Positions 1 through 6,668 of a stretch of 35,261 bases of DNA are shown piece by piece. The stretch lies in NCBI GenBank assembly GCA_030017895.1, contig JASEGV010000030.1:1-35261 (forward strand), given 5' to 3'. Within the stretch, counting starts at the first letter, position 1, and every line of letters begins with the position of its first letter. The notes below the pieces were generated by a model that saw only the letters and a program-made list of their open reading frames with translations, did no database searches and was not told where the DNA came from. This DNA comes from Bacteroidota bacterium. GTDB taxonomy: Bacteria > Bacteroidota > Ignavibacteria > UBA10030 > BY39. The position numbers were made by a program, and so were the translations under genes.

Positions 1-1
1 C

Positions 2-55
2 GACGATAAAATCTATAACACTAAACTTATATTTGAATTTTTGGAACTGCCCTAA
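2..55. repeat. Left copy of 54-bp terminal inverted repeat
   Basis: These 54 bases are the exact reverse complement of the last 54 bases of the window (35208-35261). Identity ends abruptly at base 56, which is T here and A in the other copy. Reading outward from either end the sequence begins TTAGGGCAGTTCC. No transposase is visible. A mobile-element end shared by two copies, or a 55-mer assembly junction, are the simplest readings. Confidence 0.9.
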
Positions 56-104
56 TGCATTAACTAAATTTACAGTGGTTATAAAACCCGATTGGTATTA
101 TTAA
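3..104 (+). CDS. darT: 3' end of probable DarT DNA ADP-ribosyltransferase toxin (5'-truncated by window edge)
   Basis: An open frame runs from the window edge to a TAA at 102-104, one base before the darG start. Its last residues are VVIKPDWYY. An ending in Trp followed by aromatic residues is, as I recall it, typical of DarT, the toxin that ADP-ribosylates thymidine in DNA and is encoded directly upstream of DarG. The catalytic part lies outside the window. Codons up to base 55 fall in the 54-bp repeat shared with the right end, so they may not belong to the original darT. If the repeat is an inserted element, the toxin gene is broken and only its last 16 or so codons remain. The call rests on the tail motif and on position before darG; it is plausible but not certain. 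Confidence 0.5.
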   Translation, partial: TIKSITLNLYLNFWNCPNALTKFTVVIKPDWYY

Positions 105-105
105 T

Positions 106-1146
106 ATGTTAAAATTTACAAAAGGAGATATCTTAAAATCAGGTGCGGATGCGCTTGTTAATTCTGTCAACACCCAGGGAGTGATGGGCAAAGGTGTTGC
201 ATTGGCATTTAAAAATTCTTATCCTGAAAACTATAAATCCTATGTAGAAGCTTGCAAAGCCGGCTTAGTAGATGTAGGCAAAATATTTGTTACTCAAACG
301 AATCTATTGTCTCCGCGGTTTATAATAAACTTTCCCACAAAAAAGCATTGGCGTTACCCTTCAAAACTTGAATATGTCGAAGCCGGGCTTAAAGATTTAG
401 TAAAATGGATTTCAGAAAATAATATTCATTCGATTGCTATTCCACCGCTGGGAAGTGGTCAGGGTAAGCTTAATTGGACACACGTCAAAACAGTTCTCAT
501 AAAATATCTCCAGCCTTTATCAGCTTCACTTGATATTTATATATATGAGCCATCAGATATATTTGCTCAAACTGCTGTTTTAAAAGTTGAATCTAAAGCA
601 TCGTTTACTCCGGTCAGGGTAATGTTATTATATCTTATGAAGCAATACAAAGTAATGGGAAACGAAATTAATCTTTTGGTTATTCAGAAACTTTCATATT
701 TTTTGCAGAGATTTGGTGAACCGATGCGGCTTAAGTTTGAAAAAGGTTGGTACGGTCCTTATGCACATAACCTTATACCTGTTTTGAAAATCATGAATGG
801 GAATTATATACAATTTCGTGCAGGTTCTATTAAACCTGAAACCATCATTACGTTAAAACCATCGATGTTTCATGATCTGGATTTCTATTTTAAGAATACA
901 TTAACAAATGATCAAACAGAAAGAGTAAGTCGAGTTTTAAATTTTATCGATGGATTTGAATCGCCATTTGGTTTGGAGCTTCTTGCTACTGTCGATTTTA
1001 TATTGCAAAATGACAAAGGTAAAAATACACACGAAATACTTTCAGGAATACAGAGCTGGACTCACAGGAAGAAAGAATTGATTAAACCATATCAAGTTGA
1101 TGTTGCTCTTCAAAGGATTAATCAATACCAATTATCCAGCAATTAA
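106..1146 (+). CDS. darG: DarG-like antitoxin: macro domain plus Panacea-type C-terminal domain
   Basis: A 346-residue protein. Residues 1-155 are a macro domain: GDIL at 7-10, the NSVNTQG loop at 19-25 with GKGVA after it, NFPTKKHWRYPS at 75-86, and IPPLGSGQG further on. DarG enzymes remove ADP-ribose from thymidine in DNA, and a lysine of the TK-HW motif (Lys-79 or Lys-80 here) is catalytic in studied members. From about residue 165 the protein has the helical domain linked to SocA/Panacea antitoxins (QKLSYFLQRFGEPMRLKF, then GWYGPYAHNL). In DarG this part binds and blocks DarT directly. Length matches the family. The start lies one base after the upstream stop, which fits translational coupling with darT. 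No integron-like site is visible around it. The main doubt is whether the toxin gene is intact. Confidence 0.85.
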   Translation: MLKFTKGDILKSGADALVNSVNTQGVMGKGVALAFKNSYPENYKSYVEACKAGLVDVGKIFVTQTNLLSPRFIINFPTKKHWRYPSKLEYVEAGLKDLVKWISENNIHSIAIPPLGSGQGKLNWTHVKTVLIKYLQPLSASLDIYIYEPSDIFAQTAVLKVESKASFTPVRVMLLYLMKQYKVMGNEINLLVIQKLSYFLQRFGEPMRLKFEKGWYGPYAHNLIPVLKIMNGNYIQFRAGSIKPETIITLKPSMFHDLDFYFKNTLTNDQTERVSRVLNFIDGFESPFGLELLATVDFILQNDKGKNTHEILSGIQSWTHRKKELIKPYQVDVALQRINQYQLSSN

Positions 1147-1168
1147 ATACTAAATCTAATTATCAACA

Positions 1169-1220
1169 CACCCGCTCCAATTCACATAAAAACAGCGCGC
1201 TTATAGTGGGTTTTTCTTTT
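1169..1220 (+). terminator. Weak candidate terminator after darG
   Basis: ACCCGCT can pair with AGTGGGT (one G-T pair), followed by TTTTCTTTT. The loop is long (about 28 nt) but holds the self-complementary AGCGCGCT. It lies in the right place to end the darTG transcript, but the structure is not a classical tight hairpin. Confidence 0.25.
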
Positions 1221-1226
1221 ATATCC

Positions 1227-1398
1227 ATGGGACGAATAGAGGATCGGAAAGAAGATCCGCTATGGAAGAATGGATAGCATTGTCAGGTAAATTCCATGTT
1301 TAATAAGGAAGAGTTTGAATTGGTTTACTTTTGGAAAAAGTAAAGCGAAAGCTATTGTGAAGTTCTATGATGCGATAAAAAAGTTTACTGAAGACTGA
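1227..1398 (+). pseudogene. Decayed small gene with several frameshifts, function unknown
   Basis: The gap between darG and nuoA holds coding-looking pieces in changing frames. One begins MGRIEDRKEDPLW at 1227, continues as EEWIALSGKFH in frame 2 from about 1265, then MFNKEEFE at 1296 back in the first frame. It ends as WFTFGKSKAKAIVKFYDAIK with a stop at 1396-1398 in frame 1. Joined, they would give a protein of about 55-60 residues with even amino-acid use. No single frame is open throughout. I do not recognise the family. This is an inference from apparent continuity of coding sense; chance is not excluded. Confidence 0.35.
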
Positions 1399-1418
1399 AC
1401 TGATATTGCAATTCAGTC
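1393..1418. other. Hairpin in the nuo leader region
   Basis: GACTGAA (1393-1399) pairs perfectly with TTCAGTC (1412-1418) around a 12-base loop; GAAGA and TCTTC extend it with a bulge. It is followed by an AT-rich stretch with a T7 run before nuoA. It could end leftward transcripts or shape the nuo 5' leader. No clear promoter boxes could be assigned. Confidence 0.3.
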
Positions 1419-1489
1419 CAAATCTTCATATATTTTTCAAGTTTTTTTATGAAAAATAGTATATATATCAAATTTGGAGTTGTTTCTAC

Positions 1490-1912
1490 ATGCTAAATGA
1501 CTTCGGCCGTGTGCTATTATTCTTTATTATCGCCGGCATTTTTGTTACTTTAGGCTTAGTTACCGCTTGGGTTATCCGGCCGAAACGACCATATCCCGAT
1601 AAGCTTACTACTTATGAATGCGGCGAAGACCCCGTAGGTTCACCGTGGGTTAAATACAACATCCGCTTTTATGTGGTTGCTCTCATCTTCCTCATCTTTG
1701 AAGTCGAAATTCTATTCCTTTTTCCTTGGGCGCTCGTGTATCAGGATTTAGGACTTTTTGCATTCATCGAAATGGTTATTTTCCTTGTAATACTATTTGT
1801 TGGTTATGCCTATGTTTGGGTGCGAGGCGATTTGGATTGGGATAGACCCGAACCGGATATTCCTTTCATCACTTCTCTTAATAAAAAAAAATCTTCCACT
1901 GCAGCTAAATAA
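1490..1912 (+). CDS. nuoA: NADH-quinone oxidoreductase subunit A
   Basis: A small membrane subunit of respiratory complex I (140 residues). It has three hydrophobic helices, at about 8-28, 62-83 and 88-110. The conserved loop [12 protein letters not shown] follows helix 1, and [12 protein letters not shown] is the family signature at helix 2. The C-terminal tail is longer and lysine/serine-rich compared with compact homologues. It is the first gene of the nuo cluster; its stop (1910-1912) is four bases from the nuoB ATG. The start is preceded by an AT-rich region with no evident Shine-Dalgarno sequence. Confidence 0.95.
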   Translation: MLNDFGRVLLFFIIAGIFVTLGLVTAWVIRPKRPYPDKLTTYECGEDPVGSPWVKYNIRFYVVALIFLIFEVEILFLFPWALVYQDLGLFAFIEMVIFLVILFVGYAYVWVRGDLDWDRPEPDIPFITSLNKKKSSTAAK

Positions 1913-1916
1913 ACTA

Positions 1917-2417
1917 ATGGGACTTTTAGATAAACGTTTTGAAAATAGCAATATAGTTATTACGACAATAGACGACTTGCTTAACTGGGCGAGACTTTCG
2001 TCGTTATGGTATATGCAATTCGGACTTGCCTGTTGTGCAATTGAGATGATGGCAACTGGTGCATCGCATTACGATTTGGACAGATTCGGTGCAATACCGC
2101 GTGCAACTCCGCGCCAAGCCGATGTTATACTTGTAACCGGAACAGTTTCAATTAAAATGGCTGAGCGTATAAAACGTTTGTATGATCAAATGGCTGAGCC
2201 ACGTTACGTAATCTCGATGGGAAGCTGTGCCAACTGCGGCGGACCCTATTGGGAACACGGCTATCACGTCCTCAAAGGTGTCGATCGTATTATTCCTGTC
2301 GATGTTTATATTCCCGGCTGTCCACCACGTCCTGAAGCGCTCCTCGAAGGACTTATAAAACTTCAGGAAAAGATTCGAAAATCAAGTTTAGTCGAAACAA
2401 AAAATCATAAATCATAA
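1917..2417 (+). CDS. nuoB: NADH-quinone oxidoreductase subunit B (cluster N2)
   Basis: A 166-residue subunit carrying the N2 [4Fe-4S] cluster that passes electrons to quinone. The ligand cysteines are visible: the adjacent pair Cys-39/Cys-40 in [10 protein letters not shown], Cys-104 in MGSCANCGG and Cys-135 in IPGCPPRPE. The ATG at 1917 is chosen. A longer open frame back to 1797 overlaps nuoA and would add 40 residues with no family similarity, while [12 protein letters not shown] is a typical N-terminus. Only four bases separate it from nuoA, suggesting coupled translation. The last dozen codons ([11 protein letters not shown]) are A-rich and run into a low-complexity junction before nuoC. 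Confidence 0.95.
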   Translation: MGLLDKRFENSNIVITTIDDLLNWARLSSLWYMQFGLACCAIEMMATGASHYDLDRFGAIPRATPRQADVILVTGTVSIKMAERIKRLYDQMAEPRYVISMGSCANCGGPYWEHGYHVLKGVDRIIPVDVYIPGCPPRPEALLEGLIKLQEKIRKSSLVETKNHKS

Positions 2418-2439
2418 ATCCAAAAGCCAAAATCTAAAA

Positions 2440-2919
2440 ATGTCTCCACAAGAAATACAAAATAAAATCACCGAAAAATTTGCCGATGCAATTGTTGAAG
2501 CAAAAGTCGAGGGTGTTCTCGAACCGTACGCAAAAGTGAAAGCTGAAACGATACGGGAAATCTCTTCTTTTATGCGGGATGATTCTGATTTACAATTCGA
2601 TACACTTATGTGTTTGAGCGGAATGGATTACGGTAAAGGAATTTTAGGAGTTGTTTATAATTTCGGGTCGATCGCTAAAAAACATAAGTTCACACTCAAG
2701 GTTGAAGTACCTGTTGATTCACCAAATATTCCTTCGGTTGAATCGGTGTGGCGAACAGCCGATTGGCACGAACGCGAAGCATTCGATTTGTTTGGAATTG
2801 TTTTTACCGACCATCCCGATTTACGCAGAATACTTTTACCGGAAGATTGGGAAGGACATCCTTTAAGGAAAGATTATCAGGTTCAGGAATTTTATCATGG
2901 TATGAAGGTACCATATTAA
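2440..2919 (+). CDS. nuoC: NADH-quinone oxidoreductase subunit C (30-kDa subunit)
   Basis: A 159-residue hydrophilic connecting subunit of complex I. The family signature is clear in the second half: SVWRTADWHEREAFDLFGI at about residues 103-121, then HPDLRRILLPEDWEGHPLRKDY. It is a stand-alone NuoC, not the NuoCD fusion of enterobacteria. The N-terminal 80 residues are the usual variable alpha/beta part. It stands 22 bases after nuoB, and its stop is one base from the nuoD ATG. Confidence 0.95.
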   Translation: MSPQEIQNKITEKFADAIVEAKVEGVLEPYAKVKAETIREISSFMRDDSDLQFDTLMCLSGMDYGKGILGVVYNFGSIAKKHKFTLKVEVPVDSPNIPSVESVWRTADWHEREAFDLFGIVFTDHPDLRRILLPEDWEGHPLRKDYQVQEFYHGMKVPY

Positions 2920-2920
2920 T

Positions 2921-4066
2921 ATGGCAGAATTGATTCAAACTCAGGATAGAAAACTCCGCACCGAAGAGATGGTAATTCAGATGGGACCTCAGCACCCGTC
3001 AACACATGGGGTTCTCAGGTTGGAAGTTACCGTCGAAGGTGAAATTGTTACGCATGTAAAGCCATACATCGGTTATTTACACAGATGTTTTGAAAAACAC
3101 GCTGAACAGATGGGCAACTATTCGCAAGTGATTCCTTATGTTGACCGGATGGATTATGTTGCCGCAATGTCGATGGAGTGGAGTTACGTTTTGGGGATGG
3201 AACGCATGCTAAGTATTCAAGTCCCCGAGCGTGTTGAGTACATACGAGTAATAATGGCTGAACTTCAGCGGATTGCATCGCACATTATTGCTATCGGAAC
3301 TTTCGGACTCGATTTAGGTGCGTTTACACCGTTCCTGTTTTTACTGCGCGACCGCGAAATGATTTTAGAAATTTTCGAACGGACATGCGGCGCTCGTCTA
3401 TTGTATAACTATTTCTGGATAGGCGGACTTTCACACGACGTTCCTCTCGACTTTGTTGATAGAACTCGTCAGTTTTGCAATACATTTAAAAAAACAATTG
3501 TAGAAGTAAACAACCTACTTTCGTACAACGAAATTTTTATCAAGCGGACAGCGAATGTCGGAATTTTACCGGCTGAAGTTGCAATTAATTATGCATCATC
3601 AGGACCAGTGCTGCGTGGTTCAGGTGTAGATTGGGATTTGCGGCGCGACGATCCTTACGGCATTTACAATCGCTTCGATTGGCAGCCTCAGATTGGAAAA
3701 GGTGAACGTGGAACTATCGGCGATTGCTGGGACCGTTACATTGTCCGTTGCCGCGAGATGGAACAAAGTATAAAAATCATCGAGCAGGCGATTGAAAAAT
3801 TACCCGACGGCGATGTTCAATCGGCAATTCCAAAACGAATTCGTCCAAACGCAGGCGAAATTTATGTTCGCACCGAAGCTCCTCGCGGCGAATTAGGTTT
3901 CTATATTGTCAGCGATGGAACCGGATCGCCTTACCGAGTTAAAAGCAGGTCATCCTGTTTTGTGAACCTATCCGTTTTACCCGAAATTACTCGCGGTTAT
4001 ATGATTGCTGACCTCGTTGCAATTTTAGGAAGTATTGATATTGTGTTGGGTGAGATAGATAGGTAA
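2921..4066 (+). CDS. nuoD: NADH-quinone oxidoreductase subunit D (49-kDa subunit)
   Basis: A 381-residue subunit that, with NuoB, forms the quinone-reducing site. The N-terminal MGPQHPSTHGVLRLEV carries the quinone-site His region. GYLHRCFEKHAE and the YVDRMDYVAAM motif follow. The C-terminal half has the hydrogenase-like fold remnants RGELGFYIVSDGTGSPYR and ends in GSIDIVLGEIDR, the normal end of the family. The ATG overlaps the context of the nuoC stop with one base between them. The 75 bases after it contain an A-rich degenerate repeat, then nuoH. Confidence 0.95.
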   Translation: MAELIQTQDRKLRTEEMVIQMGPQHPSTHGVLRLEVTVEGEIVTHVKPYIGYLHRCFEKHAEQMGNYSQVIPYVDRMDYVAAMSMEWSYVLGMERMLSIQVPERVEYIRVIMAELQRIASHIIAIGTFGLDLGAFTPFLFLLRDREMILEIFERTCGARLLYNYFWIGGLSHDVPLDFVDRTRQFCNTFKKTIVEVNNLLSYNEIFIKRTANVGILPAEVAINYASSGPVLRGSGVDWDLRRDDPYGIYNRFDWQPQIGKGERGTIGDCWDRYIVRCREMEQSIKIIEQAIEKLPDGDVQSAIPKRIRPNAGEIYVRTEAPRGELGFYIVSDGTGSPYRVKSRSSCFVNLSVLPEITRGYMIADLVAILGSIDIVLGEIDR

Positions 4067-4141
4067 AGAATAATGAAAAATAATAATATAGAAATAAATT
4101 TAAAATCAGAAATCCGAAGTCCGAAATTCGAAATCTAAAAG

Positions 4142-5164
4142 ATGGATAAATTTTTAACCGACATATTAGGAAGTGAAATATTTGCATACATAATAATCGC
4201 GATATTGCCGCTTGTGTTTATCATTCCTTACGCGTTGTTTGCAGTATGGCTTGAGAGAAAAATTTCAGCATTTATGCAAGACCGATTAGGTCCGATGTAT
4301 ACCGGCGGTTGGCACGGATGGGCACAGACGATTGCAGATATCCTTAAACTTATTCAAAAAGAAGATATCGTTCCATCGGCAGCCGATAAAAAACTTCACT
4401 TGATTGCTCCGTTTTTAGTGTTTATCGGTTCTTATGCTGCATTTGCGGCAATCCCGTTCAGCAGCGAATATATCGGCAGTCATCTAAATTTGGGTATCTT
4501 CTTTATTATTGCGGTATCGTCACTTGTGGTAGTCGGTTTGTTGATGGCAGGCTGGGCGTCGAATAACAAATGGTCGCTCTTCGGTGCTATGCGTGCGGCT
4601 GCTCAAATTGTCAGCTACGAAATCCCGACTGCCCTTGCATTGCTTGCTGTAATTATGATTGCCGGAACTTTGAATCTTCAGGAAATTAATCACATGCAGA
4701 GCGGTTGGTTCTGGAATTGGTTTATCTTTGCAAAGTTTCCATTCGTCTTCATCGCATTTTTAATTTACTTCGTAGCATCACTTGCTGAAGTCAACCGGAC
4801 TCCTTTCGATATTCCTGAAGCTGAATCGGAACTTGTTGCCGGTTACCACACCGAATATACCGGGATGAAATTCGCAATGTTCTTTTTAGCTGAGTATGCA
4901 AATATGTTTGCCGTCTCGGCGATTGCAGCTGCAGTTTTTCTCGGTGGTTGGAACAGTCCCTTTGGTAATTTTATGAGTGGACCAATCTGGGGCGTGTTCT
5001 GGTTTGTTACAAAAGGTATGTTCTTTATCATTGTTCAAATGTGGTTGCGATGGACTTTACCCCGCACGCGTGTCGATCAGTTGATGTATATATCTTGGAA
5101 AGTCCTAACTCCGTGGGCATTTGTTTGCATATTCGGAATTGGACTGTGGATTATGTTACAATAA
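4142..5164 (+). CDS. nuoH: NADH-quinone oxidoreductase subunit H
   Basis: The membrane subunit (340 residues, about eight helices) that joins the peripheral arm to the proton-pumping chain and lines the quinone channel. Conserved stretches are visible: [17 protein letters not shown] at about 31-47, the LKLIQKEDI loop, and the acidic [20 protein letters not shown] at about 217-236, which includes the quinone-site glutamates. Length matches the family. The order D-H without E, F, G in between is that of eleven-subunit complex I clusters. The start is 75 bases after nuoD. Confidence 0.95.
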   Translation: MDKFLTDILGSEIFAYIIIAILPLVFIIPYALFAVWLERKISAFMQDRLGPMYTGGWHGWAQTIADILKLIQKEDIVPSAADKKLHLIAPFLVFIGSYAAFAAIPFSSEYIGSHLNLGIFFIIAVSSLVVVGLLMAGWASNNKWSLFGAMRAAAQIVSYEIPTALALLAVIMIAGTLNLQEINHMQSGWFWNWFIFAKFPFVFIAFLIYFVASLAEVNRTPFDIPEAESELVAGYHTEYTGMKFAMFFLAEYANMFAVSAIAAAVFLGGWNSPFGNFMSGPIWGVFWFVTKGMFFIIVQMWLRWTLPRTRVDQLMYISWKVLTPWAFVCIFGIGLWIMLQ

Positions 5165-5215
5165 ATAAAAAGAATTATTAGTTCTTATTTCGATTGTTCA
5201 TTATTCAATATAATT

Positions 5216-5788
5216 ATGAAACAGTATTTTAAAGACATATTTACATCTATCTGGACAGTGCTGATTGGTATGCGCATCACTTTCTCGCATCTGTTTGTGC
5301 CTGCTGTAACGATACAATATCCGACAGTAAAAATGACACTCCCCGAACGCGCACGTAATCGTTTGTATGTTAATATGGACGATTGCATCGGATGCTTGCA
5401 GTGCTCGAATGCCTGTCCGGTGAATTGCATAGATATTGAAACCGTGAAATCGTTACCGACTGAAGATTTGGGTTTGACTTCAAAAGGAACGAAGAAACGC
5501 TTATATGTAACCGAGTTTAAAATTGATATCGGAAAATGCTGTTACTGCGGGCTTTGTGTTCCGCCTTGTCCTACTGAATGTATATTTATGACCGATACAT
5601 ACGAATTCTCGGAATATAAACGGCACGATTTGATATATAATTTTTGCACGATGACAGAAGACGAAATTACACGTGTAAAAACACAAGCAGCAGAAGCCGA
5701 GAAGGAAGCAGCAGCTAAAAAAGCAGCCGCAGCAAAACTCGCAGCAACGGCTAAACCTGAACAATCTAAAACCGAAAATCCAACATAA
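5216..5788 (+). CDS. nuoI: NADH-quinone oxidoreductase subunit I (two [4Fe-4S] clusters)
   Basis: A 190-residue ferredoxin-like subunit. Two CxxCxxCxxxCP motifs are present: Cys-57/60/63/67 and Cys-108/111/114/118, each with a distant cysteine (Cys-71 and Cys-122). They bind clusters N6a and N6b, which lie between the dehydrogenase part and N2. The N-terminal 40 residues are amphipathic and anchor it to the membrane arm. The C-terminus has an unusual Ala/Lys/Glu-rich tail of about 40 residues (AEKEAAAKKAAAAKLAATA), probably helical, absent from short homologues. It stands 51 bases after nuoH and six bases before nuoJ. Confidence 0.95.
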   Translation: MKQYFKDIFTSIWTVLIGMRITFSHLFVPAVTIQYPTVKMTLPERARNRLYVNMDDCIGCLQCSNACPVNCIDIETVKSLPTEDLGLTSKGTKKRLYVTEFKIDIGKCCYCGLCVPPCPTECIFMTDTYEFSEYKRHDLIYNFCTMTEDEITRVKTQAAEAEKEAAAKKAAAAKLAATAKPEQSKTENPT

Positions 5789-5794
5789 AAAATT

Positions 5795-6304
5795 ATGAGT
5801 TTGATTGATATACTATTTTACTTCTTTGCAACAATCGCTGTAGTTTCAGCGTCGATTGTTGTTTTTTCAAGAAATATAATTTACTCGGCTTTTTCGTTGT
5901 TGTTTACTTTTTTTGCAGTAGCCGGACTTTACGTTCTGCTGAACGCCGATTTTCTTGCTATTACTCAATTGCTTATTTATGTCGGCGGTATTTTAGTGTT
6001 GATGTTATTCGGTGTAATGTTAACTCATAAAGTTGTAAGTGTTGATATGAAAACAGGTACGTTAAAAATTTTACCGGCTGCACTTATTACTTCGATGATT
6101 GCAGGAACTCTAATCGGCATCTTTACTGTAACCGATTGGAAGGTTGTACCGGCACAAAACGGCGACCCAATGCCAACCGCCAAAGCGATTGGCGAAATGT
6201 TTATGACCACCTGGCTCTTACCCTTCGAGGTTGCATCAGTGGTTTTGTTGGTCGCACTAATCGGTGCTGCAATTTTAGCAAGAAGAAACAAAGAAGAGAA
6301 ATAG
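5795..6304 (+). CDS. nuoJ: NADH-quinone oxidoreductase subunit J
   Basis: A 169-residue membrane subunit with five predicted helices. The family hallmark near the second and third helices is seen: SAFSLLFTFFAVAGLYVLLN followed by DFLAITQLLIYVGGILVLMLFG, including the pi-bulge helix important for coupling quinone reduction to pumping. The C-terminal helix (FEVASVVLLVALIGAAILAR) is the normal family end. Only six bases separate it from nuoI, so both are almost surely cotranscribed. A 43-base gap leads to nuoK. Confidence 0.93.
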   Translation: MSLIDILFYFFATIAVVSASIVVFSRNIIYSAFSLLFTFFAVAGLYVLLNADFLAITQLLIYVGGILVLMLFGVMLTHKVVSVDMKTGTLKILPAALITSMIAGTLIGIFTVTDWKVVPAQNGDPMPTAKAIGEMFMTTWLLPFEVASVVLLVALIGAAILARRNKEEK

Positions 6305-6347
6305 TGTCTGAAAACAGAAAACAAAAAAGAAAATTGACAGGCAATTA

Positions 6348-6659
6348 ATGTTACAAATAGGATTAACGCATTATTTAGTTTTGAGCGCCATTTTATTTTC
6401 ACTTGGAATTTTGGGTGTTGTAACTCGCCGTAATGCCATTTTAGTATTGATGGGCATCGAATTAATTCTTAATGCAGCAAATATAAATTTTATCGCATTC
6501 TCTCGTTACGGCACTTTTAATTTAGACGGTCAAATGGCTGCCATCTTTGTAATAGTCCTCGCAGCAGCCGAAGCTGCAATTGTTTTAGCAATCGTTTTAA
6601 ACATATATAAAACTTTCCACACTGTGAACGTTGATGAAATTAATAAGTTGAAAGAATAG
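6348..6659 (+). CDS. nuoK: NADH-quinone oxidoreductase subunit K
   Basis: A 103-residue MrpC-like membrane subunit with three helices. It has the typical [20 protein letters not shown] region and [12 protein letters not shown]. The two membrane glutamates of the family are present, one in [11 protein letters not shown] and one in [13 protein letters not shown]. It sits in the usual place between nuoJ and nuoL, nine bases ahead of the nuoL ATG. Confidence 0.95.
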   Translation: MLQIGLTHYLVLSAILFSLGILGVVTRRNAILVLMGIELILNAANINFIAFSRYGTFNLDGQMAAIFVIVLAAAEAAIVLAIVLNIYKTFHTVNVDEINKLKE

Positions 6660-6668
6660 TTTGAAGAT

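Noticed and set aside
1797-1916. A 40-residue N-terminal extension of nuoB
   Set aside because: It lies inside nuoA in another frame, and the family N-terminus matches the ATG at 1917.
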